From Nitrospira sp. (GTDB lineage Bacteria > Nitrospirota > Nitrospiria > Nitrospirales > Nitrospiraceae): a stretch of 6,290 bases of DNA. Made by a program: the position numbers and the translations under genes. The DNA lies in NCBI GenBank assembly GCA_030456405.1, contig JAKDNQ010000133.1, positions 1-6,290 on the forward strand. The letters are read 5' to 3'. Positions 1 to 5,010 of the stretch are shown in pieces; within the stretch, counting starts at the first letter, position 1; each line of letters opens with the position of its first letter. A model generated the notes under the pieces. That model did no database searches and had not been told where the DNA came from. It saw only the letters and a program-made list of their open reading frames with translations.

Positions 1-143
1 TGAATGATTTGAAGCTAGCAGTGAGGGTATTCTTTGTCAAGAAATCGCATAATTATCTGCGTGCTTTGACTCTCCTTCGCCAGGAGGGCTACGGAGAGTT
101 CCGCTTTCCTATTAGGATGTCCCGTGTGAGAGGGAGGGGAGGC
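1..143. other. Upstream non-coding region with competing hairpins
   Basis: I see no convincing gene here. The first three bases (TGA) could be the end of an upstream gene, but nothing confirms it. Two mutually exclusive stems are visible. ACTCTCC (69-75) can pair with GGAGAGT (93-99), or the inner CTCCT (72-76) can pair with AGGAG (82-86). This could be a terminator of an upstream transcript, although no strong T-run follows. Confidence 0.3.
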
Positions 144-177
144 TTTACTTCGGATTTTTGAGCTGATTACAATCAGC
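144..177 (+). promoter_or_regulatory. Candidate sigma70 promoter with palindromic operator over the -10
   Basis: A -35-like TTTACT (144-149) is followed after 18 bp by TACAAT (168-173), a 5/6 match to the -10 consensus. The -10 lies inside a 16-bp perfect dyad, GCTGATTACAATCAGC (162-177, 7-bp arms around AC). Transcription would start near 180, giving a leader of about 20 nt before the HAD gene at 201. A dyad centred on a -10 box is typical of a repressor operator. No regulator is identifiable in the window. Confidence 0.4.
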
Positions 178-200
178 CCGCAAGAGGATGTGCGCAGCCT

Positions 201-917
201 ATGAAAACTCCAATCCACGTCATCTTTTTTGACGCAGCCGATACCTTGTTTCATATCAATGGCTCGGTGGCGGACATCTATCTCACCCATGCTGTTCAGC
301 ATGGGTTTCGGCAGACTCCCGACTCGCAGGCCGCGATTGGACAGGCCTTTCGGCGCGCCTTTTATGATGCGGCGCCGCCGGTCTTTGCCGCAACGGACCC
401 TATCGAGCTAAAACAATGCGAACGACTCTGGTGGTTCGACATTGTCCACAACGTATTTTATCGCGTCGGGATGTTCGAGCGGTTCGATGAATTCTTCGAG
501 CAAGTCTTTCAGGTATTTGAAGATCCACACTCCTGGGCATTGTTCCCCGAAACACGCGCCGTGTTGACCAGGCTTCGTGAGGAGGGGTTCGAGCTGGGGA
601 TTGTGTCAAACTTTGATTCTCGGCTCTTTCCAGTGATGCGAGGACTCGGCATTGACCGGTTCTTCGATACGGTGACGATTGCAAGCCTCGCCAGGGCGGC
701 AAAGCCGGCGCCGAAAATTTTCGAGATCGCCCTTGAGAAGCATGCCATCGATCCAGACGAAGCCATGCATATAGGCGATAGCGTCCGGGACGATATGGAA
801 GGCGCCACGAAGGCTGGGCTGACCGGCGTGTTGTTGGATCGCGCAGGGCGGTCTCAGACGTCCGGCGGCTATGTGATTCGGACGTTAGAGGAAATTCTTC
901 CGCTAGTAGGATGTTAA
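201..917 (+). CDS. HAD-superfamily hydrolase (subfamily IA, REG-2/HDHD3-like)
   Basis: This 238-aa cytoplasmic protein is a probable phosphatase or related hydrolase of the haloacid dehalogenase superfamily; its substrate cannot be told. Motif I is at residues 9-17 (FFDAADTLF, nucleophile Asp11). A helical C1-type cap covers roughly residues 20-115. Motif II is Ser136-Asn137 (VSNFD), motif III Lys168 (AAKPAP) and motif IV GDS 192-194 with Asp197/Asp198 downstream. The usual second aspartate of motif I (D+2) is Ala13. The Asp at +3 does not replace it in a normal alignment; REG-2/HDHD3-like and phosphonatase-like members also lack D+2, which is why I place it there. The ATG at 201 has a weak, rather distant GAGG (184-187) and sets the motif I position normally. 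It is probably monocistronic, converging on the sirtuin gene. Family placement is firm; the specific activity is unknown. Confidence 0.9.
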   Translation: MKTPIHVIFFDAADTLFHINGSVADIYLTHAVQHGFRQTPDSQAAIGQAFRRAFYDAAPPVFAATDPIELKQCERLWWFDIVHNVFYRVGMFERFDEFFEQVFQVFEDPHSWALFPETRAVLTRLREEGFELGIVSNFDSRLFPVMRGLGIDRFFDTVTIASLARAAKPAPKIFEIALEKHAIDPDEAMHIGDSVRDDMEGATKAGLTGVLLDRAGRSQTSGGYVIRTLEEILPLVGC

Positions 918-923
918 ACAGGG

Positions 924-1027
924 TCTATCTGGTCTATTCGGTCTATCTCGTGTGTTCGGTTGAACGAAGCTAACCAGACAGACCAGATAGACAAGATAGA
1001 CCAGACAGACCAGACAGACCAGACAGA
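924..1027. repeat. Inverted array of 9-bp repeats between convergent genes
   Basis: The right arm holds six tandem 9-bp units of consensus CCAGACAGA (974-1027), some as CCAGATAGA or CAAGATAGA. The left arm holds four units of the complement, consensus TCTATCTGG (924-959). A 14-nt spacer (960-973) separates them, so the arms can fold into an imperfect hairpin of about 36 bp with G-T pairs. It occupies nearly all of the space between the HAD stop and the sirtuin stop. It could end transcription from both sides, but there is no T-run. Similar arrays are recalled from Nitrospira intergenic DNA. Confidence 0.8.
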
Positions 1028-1034
1028 CCTGGCT

Positions 1035-1763
1035 TCAAAGAAGTAGTGGAACCAGATCTTTCGCACGGCCCTGCAGGGAGAGGTCAACCAGGTCAGATTG
1101 TGGGGTGCTCTCGAGATTGATCTCGATGACCAGCGCGCCCACATCTTTTGCGACCGAGGCAAATCCTGCTGCAGGATAGACGACGCCCGATGTGCCGATC
1201 ACAAGGAGGAGGTCGCAGGCCCGTAGGGCTTTATCGCAGCGGCGAAGGTCTTCCTCCCGGAGCGATTCGCCAAACCAGACGATATGAGGCCGGAGCAGTG
1301 CGTGGCACAGCAGGCATTCCGGCAGAATGGAAAGAGGGACCTCTCGGTTCTCAGAGATGTCGCCACAGCTCGTACAGCGAACCTTCCAAATGTTACCGTG
1401 AATTTCAGAGAGTCGCTGCGAGCCGGCGGTTCGATGGAGTCCATCGACATTTTGGGTGATGAGCCAGAATGTATCGGGCGCGCGACGTTCAAGTTCGACA
1501 AGAGCGATGTGGGCAGGATTCGGCTGTTTCGTGGCGATTAATTCACGCCGCCAGTTGTACCATTCCCAGACCAGCCGTGGGTCCCGCGCAAAGGCCTCAG
1601 GGGTTGCGAGATCCTCCGCGCGAAAGTTGCGCCACAAACCATCCGCTCCCCGAAAAGTCGGCACGCCGCTATCGGCAGAAATGCCGGCTCCCGTGAGGAC
1701 GGTCACGTTCCGAGCGGACGCGAGGTGCATGCGGGCGAGGAGGATCTGGTCGTCAGTGGACAT
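1035..1763 (-). CDS. cobB: NAD-dependent protein deacylase, Sir2 family (CobB/SIRT5-like)
   Basis: This 242-aa sirtuin removes acyl groups from lysines, using NAD+ and yielding nicotinamide and O-acyl-ADP-ribose. Numbered from the ATG at 1763, visible motifs are the NAD site GAGISADSGVPTFRG (25-39), TQNVDGLH (103-110), catalytic His122 in HGN, zinc ligands Cys130/133 and Cys150/153, RPHIVWFGE (158-166) and GTS (190-192). Tyr69 and Arg72 (YNWR) match the pair that binds succinyl or malonyl groups in SIRT5 and E. coli CobB, so desuccinylase activity is likely. An in-frame ATG at 1793 would add ten residues, but they are encoded by the heptad leader repeat. I prefer 1763 because it gives normal family length and shares its leader spacing with the panE-like gene. 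Neither start has a clear Shine-Dalgarno sequence. Transcription runs towards the HAD gene. Confidence 0.93.
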   Translation of the reverse strand: MSTDDQILLARMHLASARNVTVLTGAGISADSGVPTFRGADGLWRNFRAEDLATPEAFARDPRLVWEWYNWRRELIATKQPNPAHIALVELERRAPDTFWLITQNVDGLHRTAGSQRLSEIHGNIWKVRCTSCGDISENREVPLSILPECLLCHALLRPHIVWFGESLREEDLRRCDKALRACDLLLVIGTSGVVYPAAGFASVAKDVGALVIEINLESTPQSDLVDLSLQGRAKDLVPLLL

Positions 1764-1772
1764 GGTTAATTC

Positions 1773-1808
1773 AGGTGTATAGGCTGAAGGCATTTAGGCT
1801 GAAGGCTA
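1773..1808 (-). repeat. Heptad leader repeat upstream of the sirtuin
   Basis: Read on the minus strand, this has TAGCCTTCAGCCT twice in degenerate tandem form, then ATACACCT. Exactly 9 nt then separate ACCT from the sirtuin ATG at 1763. It is related, in opposite orientation, to the copies at 1873-1930 and 2018-2082. There is no Shine-Dalgarno between element and start. Confidence 0.65.
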
Positions 1809-1872
1809 AAAAATATCTCGCAAGGCACGAACCAATCCAGTCAACACATTCGGCTTCTATGAGGTTCGAGTA

Positions 1873-1930
1873 GAGATGAATCCTCGTTGCACAAGAAGCC
1901 TAGCCCTAAAAGCCTTCAGCCTATCTACCT
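1873..1930 (+). repeat. Direct repeat copy 1 (58 bp) with heptad leader
   Basis: This begins GAGATGAATCCTCGTTGC and ends with CCTTCAG-type heptads followed by ATCTACCT. It matches 2018-2082 with two substitutions and one fewer 7-bp CCTTCAG unit. Unlike the other two copies, no long gene starts 9 nt after its ACCT. The DNA between the copies (1931-2017) has only a 24-codon ORF starting at 1931. Confidence 0.75.
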
Positions 1931-1970
1931 ATGAATTGCCGAATTGTAACTCATTTCGGGCCGATGGATC

Positions 1971-1988
1971 TGCGTGATATAGTACGCA
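1971..1988 (+). promoter_or_regulatory. Candidate extended -10 promoter for the panE-like gene
   Basis: TGATATAGT (1975-1983) fits an extended -10 (TG-N-TATAAT) with one mismatch in the hexamer. It lies inside a small dyad, TGCGT (1971-1975) and ACGCA (1984-1988). The -35 region (TTTCGG, 1954-1959) is poor, as expected for extended -10 promoters. Transcription from about 1990 would read through the second leader repeat into the gene at 2092. Confidence 0.35.
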
Positions 1989-2017
1989 ATCTGTTATTGA
2001 TGTGAGGGACACATTCG

Positions 2018-2082
2018 GAGATGAATCCTCGTTGCACAAGAAGTCCAGCCCTAAAAGCCTTCAGCCTTCAGCCTATCTACCT
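2018..2082 (+). repeat. Direct repeat copy 2 (65 bp) leading into the panE-like gene
   Basis: This is the second copy of the 1873-1930 repeat, with an extra CCTTCAG heptad. It ends in ATCTACCT, after which exactly 9 nt lead to the ATG at 2092. The flanking CACATTCGG also precedes copy 1 (near 1845), suggesting a longer original duplication with divergence between. Confidence 0.75.
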
Positions 2083-2091
2083 GTGAACATC

Positions 2092-3426
2092 ATGAAACAG
2101 ATTCTCATGGTGGGGGCTGGGTCAGTCGGCGGGTTCTTCGGCGCGCATTTAGCGAAAGCAAATCCCTCTGTGTCGTTCCTGTTGCGGCCCAAGACGCTCG
2201 CAGCCGTGAAACAGAATGGCCTCACGATTCGTAGTGCCAATGGCTCCTTCACTGTGCATCCACCAGCCGCGTCCGATCCGCGAGATCTTCCGAAGCCGGA
2301 CCTGATTATCCTCTCCGTCAAAGCCTACGATCTGGATGAGGTGCTGACCCAGATCGAGCCGGTCCTGACCGAGCGGACCGTCATCTTAACGCTCCAGAAT
2401 GGGGTCGATACTGAAGACCGTATCTTGGCGCGCGTTCAACGGGATTGCGTCGTTGGAGGGATCGCGTACATCTATTCCAAGATCGTGGCGCCCGGCGTCA
2501 TCGACCATTATAAGAGGGGGACAGTCGCGATTGGGGAGCTGATGGGGAATCAGAGCGCTCGGCTGTTGGCCATTGCGGATTTGTTCAAACAGGCGGGGAT
2601 TCCTTGTCAGCTGGTCGACGATCTCCGTCGCAGCAAGTGGGAGAAGTTGTGTTGGAATTGCGTCTTCAATCCCTTGACCGTCATGATCGATGACAAAGTG
2701 TCCAAGGCGCTCGATCATCCCGAGATGCTGCAAGTGATTCACCAGATCGTGGGTGAAGTCGTGGCGGTGGCGGCTACCGCGAAGGTGCCTTTAGCCGCCG
2801 ATATGGCGGAGAAGGTGGTCCGGTGGACCCAAGAGATTCGAGATATCCATACCTCGATGTATGACGACTGGAAGGCCGGCAGGCCGACCGAGGTCGATTT
2901 TTTGAATGGGTATGTCGTAAAGCTTGGACGGAAATTCGGTATTCCGACGCCGCTGAACGATATGCTGACGGCGGTGATCAAGACCATTACGGAGCGGGAT
3001 CGAACCGGCCCCGGTATCGTGCGGATCGAAGGGGCGGTGGTTCAACCTGTTTCGCTCGATCGTGCCGCGCTTGCATCGTTGCCGGTAGAACATCAACTCG
3101 ATATTTCAACGGTGATGCCTAGCATGATGGGGAAAGGGATTCGTATGAAGGGTCTGCTCGATATTCCGGCGCTGGCCATTGGAGCGGACCATGTGACCTT
3201 TCATGCTTCAGACGGGAAGTATTCAGCCTGCCTCACGCTCCAACAGGCGAGAGAGTACGGGGTGCTCGTCTATGAACTCGATGGAGCATCGTTGCCCGAC
3301 GCAAAGGGCGGTCCATTCCGGTTGGTCACCCCTGGTCTCGGTGATCTCTGCGCCAACGTGAAGGGGGTCGCAAGAATCGAAGTGACCATCGGAGCGGGAG
3401 TAGACACGAGGCCAACAAATTGCTAG
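2092..3426 (+). CDS. 2-dehydropantoate 2-reductase fused to a SUOX-like molybdopterin domain
   Basis: The 444-aa protein has two parts. Residues 1-302 are a complete ketopantoate reductase (PanE/ApbA), which makes pantoate from ketopantoate with NADPH for coenzyme A synthesis. Visible are GAGSVG (8-13), SVKAYD (75-80, Lys77), Gln102-Asn103-Gly104, the catalytic-Lys segment WEKLCWNCVFNPLT (Lys185, Asn189, Asn193), SMYDDW (255-260) and TEVDF (Glu267). Residues 308-432 resemble the oxidoreductase molybdopterin-binding fold: IEGAVVQPVSL, LASLPVE, MKGLLDIPAL, VTFHASDGKYSACLTL, YELDGASLP, GGPFRLVTPG and VKGVARIEV. The expected Mo-ligand cysteine near residues 340-346 is absent (TVMPSMM). PanE is normally about 300 aa, so this is a genuine in-frame extension. 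The ATG at 2092 starts directly before the Rossmann strand; longer ORF starts lie in repeat DNA. Whether it makes pantoate or reduces another 2-oxoacid is not decided. Confidence 0.88.
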   Translation: MKQILMVGAGSVGGFFGAHLAKANPSVSFLLRPKTLAAVKQNGLTIRSANGSFTVHPPAASDPRDLPKPDLIILSVKAYDLDEVLTQIEPVLTERTVILTLQNGVDTEDRILARVQRDCVVGGIAYIYSKIVAPGVIDHYKRGTVAIGELMGNQSARLLAIADLFKQAGIPCQLVDDLRRSKWEKLCWNCVFNPLTVMIDDKVSKALDHPEMLQVIHQIVGEVVAVAATAKVPLAADMAEKVVRWTQEIRDIHTSMYDDWKAGRPTEVDFLNGYVVKLGRKFGIPTPLNDMLTAVIKTITERDRTGPGIVRIEGAVVQPVSLDRAALASLPVEHQLDISTVMPSMMGKGIRMKGLLDIPALAIGADHVTFHASDGKYSACLTLQQAREYGVLVYELDGASLPDAKGGPFRLVTPGLGDLCANVKGVARIEVTIGAGVDTRPTNC

Positions 3427-3552
3427 CAGGATGCTGAAAAAACCAGCCAGCTTCGTTCTCGGGTCGTCGAAATCCTCAACGTACCCCAGAGGGTACGCCT
3501 ACGGTTTCGACTTGCCTGCGGCCTTGCTGAACGGGCTTTTTGAGCATCCTGC
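3426..3552. repeat. 127-bp nested inverted-repeat element
   Basis: The ends are GCAGGATGCT (3426-3435) and AGCATCCTGC (3543-3552), extended inwards by A-rich and T-rich arms (GAAAAAACC / GGGCTTTTTGA). Inside are a second stem, GTCGAAA (3466-3472) with TTTCGAC (3505-3511), and a central one, CGTACCC (3480-3486) with GGGTACG (3491-3497). The element starts on the last base of the panE-like stop codon. It would fold strongly in RNA and probably serves as the gene's 3' end. I recall very similar repeats from Nitrospira genomes. Confidence 0.75.
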
Positions 3553-3650
3553 GAATCAGCGACGATTAATAATAGTACGCCAGTTCTGAGTTGAGGAAGC
3601 GATTGGCAAGTTTCTTAACAGTCACGAGTAACATTGAAGTGAGCACGGTG

Positions 3651-3679
3651 TATTTGCGTGCTATGTCGGTCAGTATACT
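3651..3679 (+). promoter_or_regulatory. Candidate promoter at the cassette boundary
   Basis: TATACT (3674-3679) is a 5/6 match to the -10 consensus and lies just before the GTTAGAC boundary. The matching -35 (TATTTG, 3651-3656, 17-bp spacing) is weak. If used, it would drive the cassette gene at 3700 with a leader of about 15 nt. The rest of 3553-3690 shows nothing I recognise. Confidence 0.28.
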
Positions 3680-3684
3680 CAATA

Positions 3685-3691
3685 GTTAGAC
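3685..3691 (+). other. Integron-type core site (GTTRRRY) at left cassette boundary
   Basis: GTTAGAC fits the GTTRRRY core where integron integrases cut between G and TT. The AT-rich sequence before it is not palindromic and no RYYYAAC partner lies upstream. It is therefore either an attI-like or secondary site, or a degraded preceding attC. Confidence 0.45.
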
Positions 3692-4216
3692 CCGCGACAA
3701 TGAAAACCGTCGCAGAGCTTGAGCAGCAGCTTCTAGCCGCTTTCCCACGGCGCGAAGCAACTGAGATCGCTAAGCACCAGTGCGAGGAGTGCGAAGGGCT
3801 TCGTCAACAGTTGAGTGGTACCGTTTGGACCGAGGTCCCTGGCGACTTCGTTGAGGCCTATGACGGTTCACTTCCACTACTAACCCACGACGCGTATCTC
3901 GCATTCTTACCAGCGTGGCTAAGACAAGCCATAAGAAACCCCAAAGGCGCAGCGGCCGGCATGTTGCCCATTAACTTGAGTACCAAGCCCAACACCCGCG
4001 GGTTCTCGCGAGCTCAGGCAGCAGTGATCGTAGAAACAGTTACATTCATCACGCACAACAATGGCTGGGGCGATGATGACCCTGGAAACATCGAAGACCT
4101 GGAGCAGGTGCGCCGGATATGGAACAACGTCGCGGTCTAACTAGGCGTTCCACCGGACGCCCTTGCGCTGCGCGCTCAGGTTCCCTCGCTTTGCTCGGCG
4201 CCGGTGAGCGCCGGCG
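3686..4216 (+). mobile_element. Probable integron gene cassette (one ORF plus attC)
   Basis: The segment has the layout of an integron cassette: it starts at TT of a GTTRRRY core (3685-3691), carries one short ORF nearly filling it, and ends in an attC site whose outer core overlaps the ORF's stop codon. At about 531 bp it is of normal cassette size. No integron integrase gene is in the window, so this is a cassette without a visible integrase (CALIN-like) or an isolated insertion. Confidence 0.6.
3700..4140 (+). CDS. Cassette-borne protein of unknown function (possibly DUF6714-like)
   Basis: This 146-aa soluble protein has no signal peptide or membrane segment. From the ATG at 3700, residues 1-20 form a short amphipathic helix (MKTVAELEQQLLAAFPRREA). 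Then come HQCEECEGL (26-34, a CxxC with preceding His), VPGDFVEAYDGSLPLLT (46-62) and a helical stretch AYLAFLPAWLRQAI (65-78). A C-terminal FSRAQAAVIVETVTFI (102-117) leads into an acidic tail. The HxCxxC, 'LPLLT.DA...LPA.L..A' and 'F...Q...V..' pattern reminds me of DUF6714-type proteins; that is memory, not a search result. A longer start at 3658 would cross the GTTAGAC boundary, so I reject it. There is no clear Shine-Dalgarno. The stop codon TAA lies in the attC core. Function unknown. Confidence 0.75.
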   Translation: MKTVAELEQQLLAAFPRREATEIAKHQCEECEGLRQQLSGTVWTEVPGDFVEAYDGSLPLLTHDAYLAFLPAWLRQAIRNPKGAAAGMLPINLSTKPNTRGFSRAQAAVIVETVTFITHNNGWGDDDPGNIEDLEQVRRIWNNVAV

Positions 4217-4222
4217 TTGGGC
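4135..4222 (+). other. attC recombination site (59-base element)
   Basis: The outer core is GTCTAAC (4135-4141, RYYYAAC) and the inner core GTTGGGC (4216-4222, GTTRRRY); these pair with G-T wobbles. Inside them, 4144-4161 (GGCGTTCCACCGGACGCC) pairs with 4197-4212 (GGCGCCGGTGAGCGCC). Two unpaired bases are left on one arm, the extrahelical-base feature of attC. The 35-nt terminal loop region is 4162-4196. The total of 88 bp is normal for attC. It overlaps the stop codon of the cassette ORF by six bases. Confidence 0.72.
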
Positions 4223-4224
4223 AC

Positions 4225-4257
4225 TATGAAACTTCGATTCCTGGCGATCATGAGCTG
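4225..4257 (+). pseudogene. Possible stub of a second cassette gene
   Basis: An ATG three bases after the attC core opens a 10-codon ORF (MKLRFLAIMS) ending at TGA. Cassette ORFs usually begin this close to the preceding attC, so this may be the remaining start of a second cassette gene whose body was lost. It may also be chance. The stretch 4258-4290 that follows holds nothing recognisable. Confidence 0.25.
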
Positions 4258-4298
4258 AATAAGGTTCCAGACACCATTAATTACTTCAAAGGGGATGC

Positions 4299-4691
4299 TT
4301 GAAGACATTCAATGTGTACCGGCACCCCATTCAAGGTCTCGAAGCTGTAAAGGTCGGCTTCTCCTGGCCGGCAGCATCAGCCGGCCCGATATGGATGCTT
4401 GTCAAGCAGCTATGGGGCCTGTCCGGTCTTTGGGTCGCAATGTATTTCGTCTTGTCACTGGTCGAGACTGTTGTTGAAAAATCCGAACCGGGTGGTACCC
4501 AAGCCCTGGCCTATCTTCTTCTCGTCGCGGGGTATCTTGCTCTCGGTCTGGTTCCTGGTTTCAAAGGAAACAAATGGCGGGAGAAGAATCTTGTCCGGCG
4601 TGGGTTCCAAATGCTCGGCACTGTTCAGGCTGAAACGCCCGAGGCAGCAATCTCACAGATGAAACACAGCCCTAACCTCGAACCGCAGTAG
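4299..4691 (+). CDS. DUF2628 family small membrane protein
   Basis: This 130-aa inner-membrane protein is of unknown function. The start is TTG at 4299, preceded by AAAGGGGA (4288-4295). The ATG at 4295 is in another frame, and the TTG gives the family's usual N-terminus, MKTFNVYRHP. Family marks are KVGFSWPAASAGPIWMLVKQLWG (residues 18-40, the conserved entry to the first membrane segment), WVAMYFVLSLVETVV (45-59) and a second segment YLLLVAGYLALGLVPGF (72-88). The conserved GNKWREKNLVRRGF (90-103) follows. The C-terminal ETPEAAI piece fits the family's cytoplasmic end. Members usually have FFF where this has AAS. It lies after the attC and may belong to a disrupted cassette, but no downstream attC is visible. 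The rare start and close ribosome site suggest low expression. Confidence 0.8.
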   Translation: MKTFNVYRHPIQGLEAVKVGFSWPAASAGPIWMLVKQLWGLSGLWVAMYFVLSLVETVVEKSEPGGTQALAYLLLVAGYLALGLVPGFKGNKWREKNLVRRGFQMLGTVQAETPEAAISQMKHSPNLEPQ

Positions 4692-4747
4692 ACGGCGCAT
4701 TCTCGGAGGTTTGCACTTCAGATCGCCGAGCGAGCCGGTTTGGCGAC

Positions 4748-4782
4748 AAAAAAGGGGACGTGTCGTGAGACACGCCCCCTTT
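4748..4782 (-). terminator. Intrinsic terminator, tail copy A
   Basis: On the minus strand AAAGGGG(G)CGTGTC, loop TCAC and GACACG(T)CCCCTTT form a stem of about 13 pairs with one mismatch, followed by T6. It lies 29 bp past the stop of tail copy A. It could also end transcription from the DUF2628 gene on the other strand, where the T-run is only three. Confidence 0.8.
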
Positions 4783-4811
4783 GGTCTCAGTGCAATCAGC
4801 AGACTGAGTCG

Positions 4812-4937
4812 TTACTTCAACGCCTCAATGCCGGCGCCGAAGTTAATGCGGAAGGCCGCTCCATTCATCACCAGAGCAGGCACGGACTTCACACCGGCTG
4901 CTTCCGCTTCTCCCACCCGCGCTTTGTTCGTGTCGAA
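4812..4937 (-). pseudogene. Thioredoxin-fold-like gene, 3' fragment (tail copy A)
   Basis: This is a 41-codon open tail, starting FDTNKARVGEAEAAGVKSVP and ending FGAGIEALK before TAA (4812-4814). An in-frame TGA (4938-4940) lies just upstream and there is no start codon, so it cannot be a whole gene. The pattern GVKSVPALV-NG followed by a strand and a terminal helix looks like the last third of a thioredoxin/glutaredoxin-like fold, with Pro20 as the cis-proline. The active-site CxxC half is missing. The same tail recurs at 5735-6250. The family call rests on this motif alone. Confidence 0.55.
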
Positions 4938-4963
4938 TCATGGAAGGGTCACGTCTCGAATCG

Positions 4964-4992
4964 TTGATCTTCATCTTGCGCGCGATTAACAT
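4964..4992 (+). promoter_or_regulatory. Candidate promoter of the toxin-antitoxin operon
   Basis: TTGATC (4964-4969) and TAACAT (4987-4992) are spaced by 17 bp, each a 4/6 match to the sigma70 hexamers. An AATCG / CGATT dyad (4959-4963, 4983-4987) spans it and might bind the antitoxin. Transcription near 5000 would leave about 10 nt before the toxin GTG at 5011, an almost leaderless toxin message. Confidence 0.38.
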
Positions 4993-5010
4993 ATTTGTTA
5001 CTCTTCGACG

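Noticed and set aside
15..302. 95-codon minus-strand ORF over the HAD start
   Set aside because: It overlaps the promoter and motif I of a clear gene and shows no recognisable protein features.
924..1027. Possible CRISPR-like array
   Set aside because: The units are 9 bp and contiguous, with no spacers.
914..1162. Minus-strand ORF with a SVWSVW repeat protein
   Set aside because: The repeats are only the 9-bp DNA array translated in frame, and the rest lies over the sirtuin gene.
1764..1793. Ten-residue N-terminal extension of the sirtuin
   Set aside because: It is encoded by the heptad leader repeat, and the inner ATG gives normal family length.
1931..2005. 24-codon ORF directly after leader copy 1
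   Set aside because: It has no ribosome site or recognisable product, and overlaps a candidate promoter.
2002..2091. Thirty-residue extension of the panE-like protein, including a GTG at 2083
   Set aside because: It is translated from repeat DNA, and the Rossmann strand begins right after the ATG at 2092.
4264..4290. GGTTCCAGACACC as the edge of a REP-type transposase element
   Set aside because: It resembles such edges, but no partner repeat or transposase is present here.
4295..4477. ATG-started 60-codon ORF overlapping the DUF2628 start
   Set aside because: The other frame gives the whole DUF2628 family signature; this one gives nothing.
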